DNA from: Sphingomonas sp.
GTDB taxonomy: Bacteria > Pseudomonadota > Alphaproteobacteria > Sphingomonadales > Sphingomonadaceae
Direction of reading: 5' to 3'
Assembly: GCA_025356055.1 (NCBI GenBank)
Contig: JANXUU010000140.1
Span: forward strand, 40,569 to 104,568
DNA length: 64,000 nt
The position numbers and the translations under genes are program-made. Every line of letters begins with the position of its first letter. The first letter of the stretch is position 1. A model generated the notes under the pieces. It was not told the DNA's origin and searched no databases. It saw only the letters and a program-made list of their open reading frames with translations. Positions 1 to 10,647 of the stretch are shown piece by piece.

Positions 1-1614
1 TGGGAATATCATTCGCGGTTCTGGGGCCTGTCGAACTCGGTTGCGAATGCGCGGCGCGACGCGGTCGTGCTCGGGATCCTGATCGGCGCGGTCATGTTGC
101 TCATATGGAACGGCAGCCTGTTTTTCCACGAACTGAGCTTTGCCGGCGTTTACGGGGACGGGGTCAAGATTATGACCACCGCGTTGACGCTCAACGTCGC
201 GCTGATCCTGTTCGGCTGGCGCCGCTATGCCGATGTCCAGCACGAGAGCGAGCGTCGAGCCGAGAGTGACGCGCGCGCCGCTGTGATGGCTACGACCGAC
301 GCGATGACGGGGCTGCTAAACCGCAAGGGCTTCGCTGATGAAAGCGCGCGCATCGCCAAAAGCGCCGTCTCGTCGGGTGAAAGTTTAACCATGCTCTCGG
401 TGCGGCTCGACCGTTTCAAGTCGGTCAACGATCGTCACGGCCATGACGTTGGCGACGAACTGTTGCGCCGTCTGGCCTCGGAGATCCTCCGACTGGTAAA
501 TCGCGAAACGGCCGTTGCGCGGCTCTCGGGCGATGAGTTTGCGTTGGCATTGGTCCTCCCGCTGAGCGATGCCCCTGCGATCGACACGCTTGCCGAACTG
601 CTGCTGCGGACCATCACTCAGCCCTTCGAACTCGAGGGCAGATATATTCAGCTGGGCGCCTATGTAGGCATCGCACGCTCCGATGGACGGCCGACGGGGG
701 TCGCCAACTTGCTGCGCCGCGCCGACATCGCCCTCGATCAAGCGCGCAGTAGCCGAAGCGCGCGCCCGCTGTGGTTCGATGCCGGGATGGAGAGCGCGCT
801 CATTGCCCAAAGCGAGATCGAGCAGGGCATTCGCTTCGCACTTGAGCATGAACAGTTCGAGCCCTATTTCGAGCCGCAAATCGACCTCGCCAGCGGCCGG
901 CTAATCGGGTTCGAGGCGCTTGCCCGCTGGAATCACTGCCTGTCAGGGCTCATCATGCCTGACCAGTTCATTCCGGTCGCCGAGGAAATTGGCCTCATCG
1001 GCCGCCTGTCCGAACAGGTTATGCGCGCCGCCTTTCGCGCCGCGGTCGGCTGGCATTCGTCGATCAATCTCTCGGTTAACGTCTCGCCCAAAATGCTCAG
1101 TGACGCGTGGCTTGCACAAAAGATTGTCCGCTTGCTGAGCGAGACCGGGCTTCCCGCCAACCGGCTGGTGGTCGAGATAACCGAAAGCTCGCTCTTCGCG
1201 GATATCGACCAGGCGCGGACGATCGTCGATAGCCTCAAGAATCAAGGAATCCGTATCGCACTCGATGATTTCGGCACCGGTTTTTCGTCGCTGTCCTATT
1301 TGCGCTCGCTGCCGTTCGACGTCATCAAGATCGACCGCAGCTTCATCGCCACGCTTCGGCGCGACCGCCAGAGCGCCGCGATCGTCCGCGCCGTGACAAC
1401 TCTTGCCACCGCGCTTGACGTGCCAGTCACGGTCGAGGGGATCGAGGATGCCGATACACTGGAAGCGGTTGTGGCGATGGGCTGTGCGGTCGGCCAGGGC
1501 TGGTATTTCGGCAAGCCGATGACCGCCGACCAGGCCGGCGCAATGGTTCGCGCCAGCGTTGCAGGTGACGTCGTTCTGGCTGCGGCGCCGACCCCGATCG
1601 CGCGCGCGGTCTAG
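1..1614 (+). CDS. GGDEF/EAL c-di-GMP signalling protein, 5' truncated by window edge
   Basis: The reading frame is open from base 1, so the true start lies upstream and at least 537 residues are present. Two hydrophobic segments lie near the visible N-terminus (about bases 67-115 and 175-225), suggesting membrane anchoring. A GGDEF domain follows, with the signature degenerated to SGDEF (about base 526). Then comes a full EAL domain with EALARW, NVSPKML, ITESS, LDDFGTG, IKIDRSF and VEGIE, i.e. the residues that bind metal and c-di-GMP in active phosphodiesterases. I infer that phosphodiesterase activity is likelier than diguanylate cyclase activity. No sensory domain is visible in the part shown. 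Confidence 0.93.
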   Translation, partial: WEYHSRFWGLSNSVANARRDAVVLGILIGAVMLLIWNGSLFFHELSFAGVYGDGVKIMTTALTLNVALILFGWRRYADVQHESERRAESDARAAVMATTDAMTGLLNRKGFADESARIAKSAVSSGESLTMLSVRLDRFKSVNDRHGHDVGDELLRRLASEILRLVNRETAVARLSGDEFALALVLPLSDAPAIDTLAELLLRTITQPFELEGRYIQLGAYVGIARSDGRPTGVANLLRRADIALDQARSSRSARPLWFDAGMESALIAQSEIEQGIRFALEHEQFEPYFEPQIDLASGRLIGFEALARWNHCLSGLIMPDQFIPVAEEIGLIGRLSEQVMRAAFRAAVGWHSSINLSVNVSPKMLSDAWLAQKIVRLLSETGLPANRLVVEITESSLFADIDQARTIVDSLKNQGIRIALDDFGTGFSSLSYLRSLPFDVIKIDRSFIATLRRDRQSAAIVRAVTTLATALDVPVTVEGIEDADTLEAVVAMGCAVGQGWYFGKPMTADQAGAMVRASVAGDVVLAAAPTPIARAV

Positions 1615-1867
1615 GGCGCCAGCGGGGCGGGACCAAGTTCGAAAGGTTGCGCAAAGTTTACGTTTGATCGATTCAATCGGCGTTCCCACTTCCCCGGCTG
1701 ATCTGGGGCGTTATAGTTCCTCGAGAAAACTGTAGCAAAGCAAGATTGCAGCGGCCGCGACGAGCACCCCCGGAGGCCGTTTTTCGGCGCCCCGCGTCCC
1801 CTATCGGGACGGCGAGAGCGATCAGGCGCGCCCCGGGATTGATGACGTGGTAAAAGCATCGTTAGGT

Positions 1868-2050
1868 ATGCGGATGAATCCGATTCGAGCCGTCATTGCC
1901 TTCGATCCGCGCCAATTCGGGCGGGGCCGACCCTTCCTGCCGGCGCTTGCCGAGCGCGGTAGGCAATCGAGCGCGATTCTCGATGACTTGAAGCTATTCG
2001 CGTCCACATTCTGTGGTGGCTTTCTGTTCGTCGCGCTCTACTTCGCGTGA
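1868..2050 (+). CDS. small hypothetical protein with C-terminal hydrophobic tail
   Basis: A 60-residue frame begins MRMNPIRAV. It has a basic, Arg/Gly/Pro-rich middle (FDPRQFGRGRPFLP) and ends in a hydrophobic stretch after DDLKLF (FCGGFLFVALYFA), consistent with a tail-anchored small membrane protein. It resembles short conserved proteins I recall from sphingomonads, but I cannot confirm homology. A GTG seven codons upstream is an alternative start. The ribosome-binding site is weak. If this is not a gene, the stretch 1615-2067 is an unexplained 450-base gap. Confidence 0.45.
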   Translation: MRMNPIRAVIAFDPRQFGRGRPFLPALAERGRQSSAILDDLKLFASTFCGGFLFVALYFA

Positions 2051-2067
2051 GCAGGGCAGGGCGAGGT

Positions 2068-3369
2068 TTAGTCGCACGCCTTGTGCAACAGCCAGCCGAG
2101 CCAAGCTGCGATAATGCTGGCGACGGCGACGATCAGCAAAGTGTCCGCGACCGTTACGCCCAGTTGCACCGCCGCGGTCAAAACCAGCGTTGCCAGCACC
2201 ATTAGACCTGAATTTACGATGTTGTTCGCCGCGACCGTGCGCGCTGTCTCCGACTTGGCGACAGTGGTCGTCAGGAAAGCGTAGAGCGGAACCACGAACA
2301 TGCCCCCGGCGATTGCGACCCCGAGCAGGTCGAGCACTACCGCCCAACTGTTTGGCATCGCGAGGAACCCATGGAACCCGCGCAACGGTTCGCCCGCGGG
2401 AAGCGGCGGCCAGAACTTCACCCGGCGATAAAGATCTAGCACGAACAGCCCCATTCCAAGCGCCGACGCCGGTGAGTAGCGTGCGGATACACGCCCGCAC
2501 AGCAGCCGGTTGACCGCGACCGACCCCAGCGCCACGCCGATCGAGAAAACCGCCAGGAACAGCGTCGCGACATGCTGATCCGACCCCAGTCCGTTTTTGA
2601 CCAGCGGCGGGAATTGCGCGGCGAGCACCGCCCCCATCGCCCAGAAAAAGCTGATCGCCAGGATCGCGATGAACAGCCGGCGGATATGGAGCGTTGCACT
2701 GACCAGCGCGATCGAGGCGCGAACGATATGCCAGTCCATCGTAAAACTTGGAGCGTGCGGGTCAGGCGGGGCAGGAGGCACCATCCCCCCGACCCAGCGC
2801 CCGACCACCGCGACCATTACCACGGCCACCGCGGCGCGCACTGCGTGAAAGCCGTCGGCGGTCTGATATACCAGCACCCCACCAAGCAATGTCCCGCCAA
2901 GGATTGCGACATATGTCCCGGCCTCGACCAGCCCGGTCCCACCGAGCACTTCGCTGTCTTCGAGATGCTGCGGCAGCACGGCATATTTAATCGGCCCGAA
3001 GAAAGTCGAGTGAACCCCCATCGCGGTCAGCGCGATCAGCAGCAGAACGATATTCTGGAGAAGCAATCCCGCCGCTCCCAACAGCATGATGACGATTTCG
3101 GCCGACTTGACGATGCGGATGATGCGCGCCTTGTCGTTTGAATCCGCGAGCTGCCCGGCGAGCGCGGAGAGCAGGAAGAAGGGCAGGATGAACAGCCCAC
3201 CGGCAATCGCGCTGAACGTCGCTTCCTGCCGCGCATCGCCATAGATACCGTAGATGACAAGCAGGACCATCGATGTGCGGAACAGATTGTCGTTAAACGC
3301 ACCGAGGAACTGAGTCGCGAACAGCGGCAGGAATCTGCGTGACCGGAGCAGGTGGAGACTGTCCTGCAT
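2068..3369 (-). CDS. MFS transporter, LplT-like (lysophospholipid transporter family)
   Basis: This is a polytopic membrane protein of about 433 residues. The N-terminus (LRSRRFLPLFATQFLGAFNDN) and the STFFGPIKYAVLPQHL segment are typical of the LplT family, which flips lysophospholipids or accompanies 2-acyl-GPE acyltransferases. Hydrophobic helices run through the whole length. I chose the start at 3369 (MQDSLHLL) because it directly precedes the conserved region. Longer starts at 3429 or 3516 add low-complexity sequence, and the longest would overlap pgsA. It is divergent from pgsA, so a phospholipid role is plausible, but the substrate is inferred from family only. Confidence 0.8.
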   Translation of the reverse strand: MQDSLHLLRSRRFLPLFATQFLGAFNDNLFRTSMVLLVIYGIYGDARQEATFSAIAGGLFILPFFLLSALAGQLADSNDKARIIRIVKSAEIVIMLLGAAGLLLQNIVLLLIALTAMGVHSTFFGPIKYAVLPQHLEDSEVLGGTGLVEAGTYVAILGGTLLGGVLVYQTADGFHAVRAAVAVVMVAVVGRWVGGMVPPAPPDPHAPSFTMDWHIVRASIALVSATLHIRRLFIAILAISFFWAMGAVLAAQFPPLVKNGLGSDQHVATLFLAVFSIGVALGSVAVNRLLCGRVSARYSPASALGMGLFVLDLYRRVKFWPPLPAGEPLRGFHGFLAMPNSWAVVLDLLGVAIAGGMFVVPLYAFLTTTVAKSETARTVAANNIVNSGLMVLATLVLTAAVQLGVTVADTLLIVAVASIIAAWLGWLLHKACD

Positions 3370-3499
3370 TTGGCGACCGTGGGAAACCCTCTCATGCAGC
3401 CCATAAAATCCGGGCCACGCCAGCGACATAGCGGCTTGCGCCAGCACCGCAACATCGCGGATTTGAACGCCGCGCCCGCCGCGCCTATCAGCACCGGGC

Positions 3500-4066
3500 A
3501 TGTTCACCCTCCCCAACCTCCTGACCTTGTCGCGGATCTTCGCGGTGCCGATCCTGGTGTTCCTTTTGTGGCGTCCCCTGCCGATCGACTATGCGATTAC
3601 CTTCGCGCTCTACTGCATTGTCGGCCTGACCGATTATTTCGATGGTTACGTTGCGCGCGCGAAGGGGCAGATAAGTCGACTAGGCCAATTTCTCGACCCG
3701 ATCGCCGACAAGATCATGATTGCGGCGGTGCTGATGATGCTGATCTCAAGCCGCAAGGCCAACCCCGATCCAGAGATTTATGGCCTTCACATTATCGCCG
3801 CCCTGATCATCCTGTTGCGCGAGATTATCGTTTCGGGCCTTCGCGAATATCTTGCCACGCTGCAGGTCTCGATGCCCGTCAGCCAACTCGCCAAGTGGAA
3901 AACCACTTTCCAGATCATCGCGTTGGGCGCGCTGATCCTGGGTGGCGCAGTGCCAAGGATGCCATGGGTTCACATTGTCGGCCTCGTCAGCCTTTGGGTT
4001 GCCGCAACGCTGACACTAATCACGGGCTGGGATTATTTGCGGACCGGGATGAAACATTTCGATTGA
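3500..4066 (+). CDS. pgsA: CDP-diacylglycerol--glycerol-3-phosphate 3-phosphatidyltransferase
   Basis: PgsA makes phosphatidylglycerol phosphate from CDP-diacylglycerol and glycerol-3-phosphate in the inner membrane. The 188-residue protein starts MFTLPNLLTLSR and has the complete CDP-alcohol phosphatidyltransferase motif DGxxARx8Gx3Dx3D around residues 50-72 (DGYVAR ... GQFLDPIAD). Several hydrophobic helices are present, and the length is normal for the family. It is transcribed divergently from the LplT-like transporter, with about 130 bases between starts. Confidence 0.95.
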   Translation: MFTLPNLLTLSRIFAVPILVFLLWRPLPIDYAITFALYCIVGLTDYFDGYVARAKGQISRLGQFLDPIADKIMIAAVLMMLISSRKANPDPEIYGLHIIAALIILLREIIVSGLREYLATLQVSMPVSQLAKWKTTFQIIALGALILGGAVPRMPWVHIVGLVSLWVAATLTLITGWDYLRTGMKHFD

Positions 4067-4133
4067 TCGATTTTTACATTCGCGCTGACCAAGTTTAATC
4101 GCTTCCCTCGATACCTGGCCGCGTCTAGTTTAA

Positions 4134-6374
<2,241 letters not shown>

Positions 6375-6381
6375 AACTGGC

Positions 6382-6419
6382 GACCGCGGCGAGCTCGTCT
6401 TATCGAGCGCGCCGCGGTC
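6382..6419. terminator. bidirectional hairpin between katG and oxyR
   Basis: Left arm GACCGCGGCG (6382-6391) pairs with CGCCGCGGTC (6410-6419). The helix continues with GCTCG/CGAGC (6393-6397 with 6404-6408) around a six-base loop. One A/G mismatch interrupts 15 base pairs. No long T-run follows on either strand, so terminator function is inferred from its position between two convergent stop codons. Confidence 0.7.
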
Positions 6420-6425
6420 ACTTGA

Positions 6426-7328
6426 TCAGGCGATATCTTGCGCCTCGATCAGCGCGTCTCCGAGCAAGCGGAACTCCGCCGCGCGCGGACTACCTTTGCG
6501 CCATGCCAGCGCGATTCGCCGCGACGACCGGTCGGCATCCAGCCGCCGCGTGACGATTCCGGTGCCATCGAGGATCCCCGCAGACACTGCCATTTGCGGC
6601 ACGAGCGTCAGCCCCAGCCCATTGTCAACCATCTGCACGAGCGTATGGAGCGAGGTGCCGAGCATCCGCGCCTCGGCGCGCAGCTGAGGCCGGTTGCACG
6701 CCGCCAGCGCATGGTCTTTGAGGCAATGTCCGTCCTCGAGTAGCAACAGCCGATGCTCGTCGATCGCGTGCGCCGCAATCGTCGCGGGCGGGTCCTCGCC
6801 AGGCGGAAAAGCGATCAGCAGCTCGTCCTCGAAAAGGTCCATCATCTCGACCTCGCCGCAGGCGTAGGGCGCGGCGAGGAGCACGCAATCAAGCAGCCCG
6901 CGATGAAGCGCATCGCACGCCGCCTGACTCGCCTCCTCGCGCAGGAACAGCTTCAGTTCGGGCCAGCGCGCTCGCAAACGAGGCAAGATCGCGGGCAGCA
7001 GGAACGGAGCGATTGTCGGGATCACGCCCATGCGCAACTCGCCGGTGAGCGGCAGCCCCTCGGCGCGCGCCATGTCGGCGAGTTCCTCGGCCTCGCGCAG
7101 CACGCGCCGCGCCTTCTCGGCAATGCGCTGGCCCAGCGGCGTGAAGCGGACCACCCGCCGCGTTCGCTCGACCAGCGTTACCCCGACCAGCGTCTCCAGT
7201 TCGCGCAAGCTCGCGGACAAGGTCGACTGAGTGATGAAGCAGCTTTCGGCCGCCTTGCCGAAATGGCCATAGTCGCGCAGCGCGACGAGATATTGAAGCT
7301 GCTTGATGGTGGGAAGGTAGACGGTCAT
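6426..7328 (-). CDS. oxyR: hydrogen-peroxide-responsive LysR-type regulator OxyR
   Basis: A 300-residue LysR-type activator with an N-terminal winged helix (HFGKAAESCFITQSTLSASL) and a substrate-binding-like domain. The OxyR signature LLLEDGHCLKDHAL is present. Cys202 and Cys211 are nine residues apart, exactly as Cys199 and Cys208 of E. coli OxyR, the pair that forms the peroxide-sensing disulfide. Adjacency to katG supports the assignment. The start MTVYLPTIKQLQYLVAL fits the family length. Confidence 0.93.
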   Translation of the reverse strand: MTVYLPTIKQLQYLVALRDYGHFGKAAESCFITQSTLSASLRELETLVGVTLVERTRRVVRFTPLGQRIAEKARRVLREAEELADMARAEGLPLTGELRMGVIPTIAPFLLPAILPRLRARWPELKLFLREEASQAACDALHRGLLDCVLLAAPYACGEVEMMDLFEDELLIAFPPGEDPPATIAAHAIDEHRLLLLEDGHCLKDHALAACNRPQLRAEARMLGTSLHTLVQMVDNGLGLTLVPQMAVSAGILDGTGIVTRRLDADRSSRRIALAWRKGSPRAAEFRLLGDALIEAQDIA

Positions 7329-7464
7329 GGAGGTTTCCGATCAATTTAGCCACTTTAAGCGTCGCAAGCGATAAAAACCAGCGCTTGAAGCCGGCCCGCG
7401 CTCTGACTTTGCATTGGGCGAGGCGCGTCCTACATTGTCTATTCCACTCGAAAGGGACCTAACC

Positions 7465-8160
7465 TTGGCCTCGCCGTTGATCGACTATCTGGATTCGGTA
7501 AAGGCGCGCGATCCCGCCGCGCGTTCGCGGTGGGAAGTCATGCTCTATCCCGGCGTGTGGGCACTCGCGTTTCACCGCGTCGCCCACTGGCTTTATGGCG
7601 GCAAGCTGTTTTTCCTCGCGCGTCTCGTCAATCACATCGGCCGGGGGCTGACCGCGATCGACATTCACCCCGGCGCGACGATCGGGAAGAATTTCTTCAT
7701 CGACCATGGGTTCACCGTGATCGGCGAGACCGCGACGATTGGCGACAATGTCACCATTTACCAGAACGTCACATTGGGCGGCACCAACCCGTCGAACGGC
7801 GTCAACGGCAAGCGCCACCCGACCTTGCATGACGGAGTCGTGATCGGTTCGGGCGCGCAGGTGCTCGGGCCGATTGAGGTCGGCGCGGGCGCGCGCGTCG
7901 GCGCCAATGCTGTCGTCACCAGGGACGTCGCGCCCCAGACGACCGTCGTCGGCATCCCCGCGCGCCCGGTCGATGCCGACCTGATCCACTACAGCCCGGG
8001 ATTCATCGCCTACGGGACCCCGTGCGGCGAGGATTGCGATCCCCAGCCAGCGTGCTTCGCCGCGTTAGAGCAGGAAGTCTCGGCGATGCGGAAGGAGTTG
8101 GCGGCTCTCCGCGCCGAGATGGCTGCGCCGCTCCCCATCCCCAAGGTGAAAAGCGCTTGA
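7465..8160 (+). CDS. cysE: serine O-acetyltransferase (EpsC/CysE type)
   Basis: Catalyses serine plus acetyl-CoA to O-acetylserine, the first step of cysteine synthesis. The start is a TTG at 7465, chosen because AAGGGA lies 8 bases upstream; 231 residues. The left-handed parallel beta-helix of hexapeptide repeats is visible (DIHPGATIGKNFFIDHG, VIGSGAQVLGPIEVGAGARVGANAVV), with the catalytic His in the DIHPGA and DHG motifs. A C-terminal extension (CGEDCDPQPACFAALEQEV) carries several cysteines and a short coiled coil, common in short alphaproteobacterial forms. The stop overlaps the TTG start of the next gene by four bases. Confidence 0.93.
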   Translation: MASPLIDYLDSVKARDPAARSRWEVMLYPGVWALAFHRVAHWLYGGKLFFLARLVNHIGRGLTAIDIHPGATIGKNFFIDHGFTVIGETATIGDNVTIYQNVTLGGTNPSNGVNGKRHPTLHDGVVIGSGAQVLGPIEVGAGARVGANAVVTRDVAPQTTVVGIPARPVDADLIHYSPGFIAYGTPCGEDCDPQPACFAALEQEVSAMRKELAALRAEMAAPLPIPKVKSA

Positions 8161-8501
8161 GCGTCATCGCGGCGTTCCCCAGTCCACGCGACCGGCAGGC
8201 GGTTACCGCCTTCGACAGGCTAGAACTCCAGCGGATTCTCGACCTCTACGGACGGATGGTCGCCGCTGGGCACTGGCGTGATTATGCAATGTCGTTCGGT
8301 CGCGATGTCGCCAGTTTTGCTGCTTTCCGCAGAGCCGCCGAGCGCCCCGAGATACGCATCGAAAAACGCCCCCAACTGCGCGTGAAACAAGGTGCCTTCG
8401 CCCTTGTCAGCGAACATGGCGCAGTGCTGAAACGCGGTCATGAACTCGCGAGCGTGTTGGCCCCGCTCGAGCGCCGGCTTATGCGGCTGGTTGAAGACTG
8501 A
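8157..8501 (+). CDS. DUF2794 domain protein
   Basis: A 114-residue basic protein starting at a TTG that overlaps the cysE stop (TTGA), implying translational coupling. The core FDRLELQRILDLYGRMVAAG ... ALVSEHGAVLKRGHEL matches DUF2794, a small alphaproteobacterial family of unknown function. No membrane segment or signal is visible. The coupling to cysE suggests a shared expression need, not a known role. Confidence 0.85.
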   Translation: MSVIAAFPSPRDRQAVTAFDRLELQRILDLYGRMVAAGHWRDYAMSFGRDVASFAAFRRAAERPEIRIEKRPQLRVKQGAFALVSEHGAVLKRGHELASVLAPLERRLMRLVED

Positions 8502-8678
8502 CGCGATCCTTCGTCGCGGAAAGATAGCAGGGTCGAAGGCAATGCCATCCGCCATGCGATGAATAATTTCCCTTGGCTACGGCAGCGTATTGGTACGTCA
8601 GTACAGCGCCCTTCCAGCATGAAAACGGCCGACGCAAGCTTTTGCTGCGCCGGCCCTTATCAGGGAGATATCTCTCGA

Positions 8679-8975
8679 TTAGCGATAGTATCGGTGGCAC
8701 CTCGGGCCCAGATTATTCTTCTCGATCGCGCGGCCACCGAGCGCGCCGGCGCCAGCACCGATCAGCGTGCCCGCGGTTCCGCCGACGAGCGCGTGGCCAA
8801 GCAGCCCACCACCAACGGCTCCGACGATCGTGCCGGTGGTGCCACTACGACGGTGGCAATATTGATTGCTGTAGGCATAGCCGCGATAGCGATGACGAGC
8901 ATCAGCGGCGGTCGGCGCAACGAGTGCTGGAAGCGCGACGGCTGCAGCTGCGAGCGCTAGAATGGTCTTGCGCAT
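8679..8975 (-). CDS. glycine-zipper 2TM-domain envelope protein
   Basis: A 98-residue protein with a clear Sec signal peptide (MRKTILALAAAAVALPALVAPTAADA). A short basic, aromatic segment follows, then a glycine-zipper hairpin (GTIVGAVGGGLLGHALVGG and GTLIGAGAGALGGRAIEKN). Such proteins sit in the outer envelope; some relatives (SlyB/Rick_17kDa-like) are lipoproteins, but no lipobox is seen here. AGAGGA lies just upstream of the ATG. The 178 bases between this stop and the DUF2794 stop contain nothing recognisable. Confidence 0.85.
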   Translation of the reverse strand: MRKTILALAAAAVALPALVAPTAADARHRYRGYAYSNQYCHRRSGTTGTIVGAVGGGLLGHALVGGTAGTLIGAGAGALGGRAIEKNNLGPRCHRYYR

Positions 8976-9120
8976 GTTAAAATTCCTCTTTCGATAATGT
9001 TATGTACCCAACGCAACAGCCTTGCCATGGGTTGCGTGAACCTGAAACAACAAGCTGTTCAGCTTGACGCGGTCGGCACGGCTTTAAAGAACTAATCGGT
9101 AACGGGGACGTTCCGCCGGT

Positions 9121-9750
9121 ATGTGCAATCTCTATACGATGACCGCCACGGTTGACGAGCTTCGACGACTGTTCGGTGGCTTCGAAGGCGACACCGTCAA
9201 TCTTTCGCCTTTCGACGAAATTTACCCTGGCAGGACGGCGCCGATGCTTCGACGCGACCAAGGCGGGGCGCTGCGGCTTGACATGATGACCTGGGGCTTC
9301 CCAGGTCCCGTCGCCGCGAAAGGGCGACCGGTCACCAACGTCCGCAATCTCGACAGTCCATTCTGGCGCTCGGCGCTGGGCAATGTCGATCGGGGCTGCA
9401 TCGTACCCGTCACGCGCTTTTGCGAGTGGAGCGCCAAGGCCGACCCGGCGACGAAGCGCAAGGTCAAGCACTGGTTCGGGATGCACGAGGCGCACGACCC
9501 GTTGTTCGCCTTCGCCGGGCTGTGGCGGCCGGGCGCGAAGGACGGCAGCGACGAGGATGGAAGCAATGGCCCGTTCATGGCCTTCCTGACGTGCGACGCC
9601 AACGCCACCGTTGGCGCGATCCACCCCAAGGCGATGCCCGTCATGCTGCGCCCTGCCGATGCGCTCGGCTGGCTGACCCACGACCGCGACTCGGCTTGCG
9701 CTCTTGCCATTCCTTTTGCCGACGCCGACATGGTTCGCTTGGAACTATGA
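9121..9750 (+). CDS. SRAP (YedK/HMCES-family) abasic-site DNA-protein crosslinking protein
   Basis: SRAP proteins covalently trap abasic sites in single-stranded DNA. The 209-residue protein begins MCNLYTMTA, so Cys2 becomes the crosslinking N-terminal residue after Met removal. The other conserved active-site features are present: Asn in TNVRNL, Glu in FCEW and His in IHPKAMPVML. An ATGA overlap reaches towards the next gene. Confidence 0.92.
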   Translation: MCNLYTMTATVDELRRLFGGFEGDTVNLSPFDEIYPGRTAPMLRRDQGGALRLDMMTWGFPGPVAAKGRPVTNVRNLDSPFWRSALGNVDRGCIVPVTRFCEWSAKADPATKRKVKHWFGMHEAHDPLFAFAGLWRPGAKDGSDEDGSNGPFMAFLTCDANATVGAIHPKAMPVMLRPADALGWLTHDRDSACALAIPFADADMVRLEL

Positions 9751-9761
9751 CAGGAGACGGC

Positions 9762-10091
9762 ATGGCAAAGGCGGATGGCAAGAAGGCCAAGAAGGCGAAA
9801 GGCCCAGACACCAAGCCAAAGGGCGAGAAAAAGGCACGCAAGCCCGGCAGTCGGAGCGGAATGGACGCGCTGGCGAAGCTTGCCGATCACCCGCTGGTGA
9901 CCGACCTCTTGGCAATTGGCGCGATGGCCGCCGTCGCCGCGATCGCCGAACATGGCGTCGCAAAGAAGAACGGGAGCAGCTCCGATGGTTCGCGCAAGGC
10001 GGTCAAGGCTGCCGGGAAAGCAGCGGCGGCGGCGATTGGCCAGCGGTTGATGAAGGAAGTCGGCGGATTTGGTGCAGCGGCGAAGAAATAG
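9762..10091 (+). CDS. Lys/Ala-rich hypothetical protein downstream of SRAP
   Basis: A 109-residue protein. AGGAGA six bases before the ATG at 9762 supports this start over an ATG at 9747 that overlaps the SRAP stop. The first 34 residues are extremely lysine-rich (KKAKKAKGP, KKARKPGSR). A hydrophobic helix follows (HPLVTDLLAIGAMAAVAAIAE), then an Ala/Lys-rich amphipathic tail. The basic ends could bind DNA or RNA, histone-H1-like, but no family is recognised. Placement right after a DNA-repair gene is the only functional hint. Confidence 0.7.
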   Translation: MAKADGKKAKKAKGPDTKPKGEKKARKPGSRSGMDALAKLADHPLVTDLLAIGAMAAVAAIAEHGVAKKNGSSSDGSRKAVKAAGKAAAAAIGQRLMKEVGGFGAAAKK

Positions 10092-10097
10092 CCGACG

Positions 10098-10637
10098 CTA
10101 TTTGCGAAGTAACGTGATTCTGGCCGGGCCGGTATCGCGTTCGACGTCGATTGCCAGATCCTCTGGCGCGACTACGACCTGCTTGCGCTGAGTCTCGATT
10201 GCCAGCCACCCGCCCTCGCCGAGCCACCCCGCGCGACCGACCGAGGCGATCACCGCGACGGAGGCCTTCGGCGAATAAGGCGGGTCCGCAAACACTAGGT
10301 CGAACGCGGGCAGGGGCGGAAGTTTCAGAGCCGACGCCAGCCGCACATCGGCGCGCGCTCCTGCGCCAAGCCTGGCAACATTTGCCTGGATCGTTTTGAC
10401 CGCCGCATTGTCATTTTCGATGAAGGTCACATGCGCTGCGCCCCGTGAAAGCGCCTCGAGTCCGAGTGCCCCGCTCCCAGCGAACAGGTCGGCCACGCGC
10501 AGACCTTCGAGTGATCCCAGCCTGCTCACCAGCATCGAGAATAATGTCTCGCGCGTGCGGTCGGCGGTTGGCCGGGTTGCCTCTCCCGGCGGCGCAATGA
10601 TTGTCCGCCCGCGCCAATCGCCGGCGATGATCCTCAC
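10098..10637 (-). CDS. rsmD: 16S rRNA (guanine(966)-N2)-methyltransferase RsmD
   Basis: Methylates G966 of 16S rRNA during 30S assembly. The 179-residue protein starts at a GTG (VRIIAGDWRGR) that overlaps the end of rluB by a few bases. It has the SAM-binding motif VADLFAGSGALGLEALSRG and the N2-guanine catalytic motif DPPY (FADPPYSPKA). TRPTADRTRETLFSML is the typical RsmD N-terminal signature. It lies in an operon with rluB, a common ribosome-maturation pairing. Confidence 0.93.
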   Translation of the reverse strand: MRIIAGDWRGRTIIAPPGEATRPTADRTRETLFSMLVSRLGSLEGLRVADLFAGSGALGLEALSRGAAHVTFIENDNAAVKTIQANVARLGAGARADVRLASALKLPPLPAFDLVFADPPYSPKASVAVIASVGRAGWLGEGGWLAIETQRKQVVVAPEDLAIDVERDTGPARITLLRK

Positions 10638-10647
10638 GAAAGGGTTT

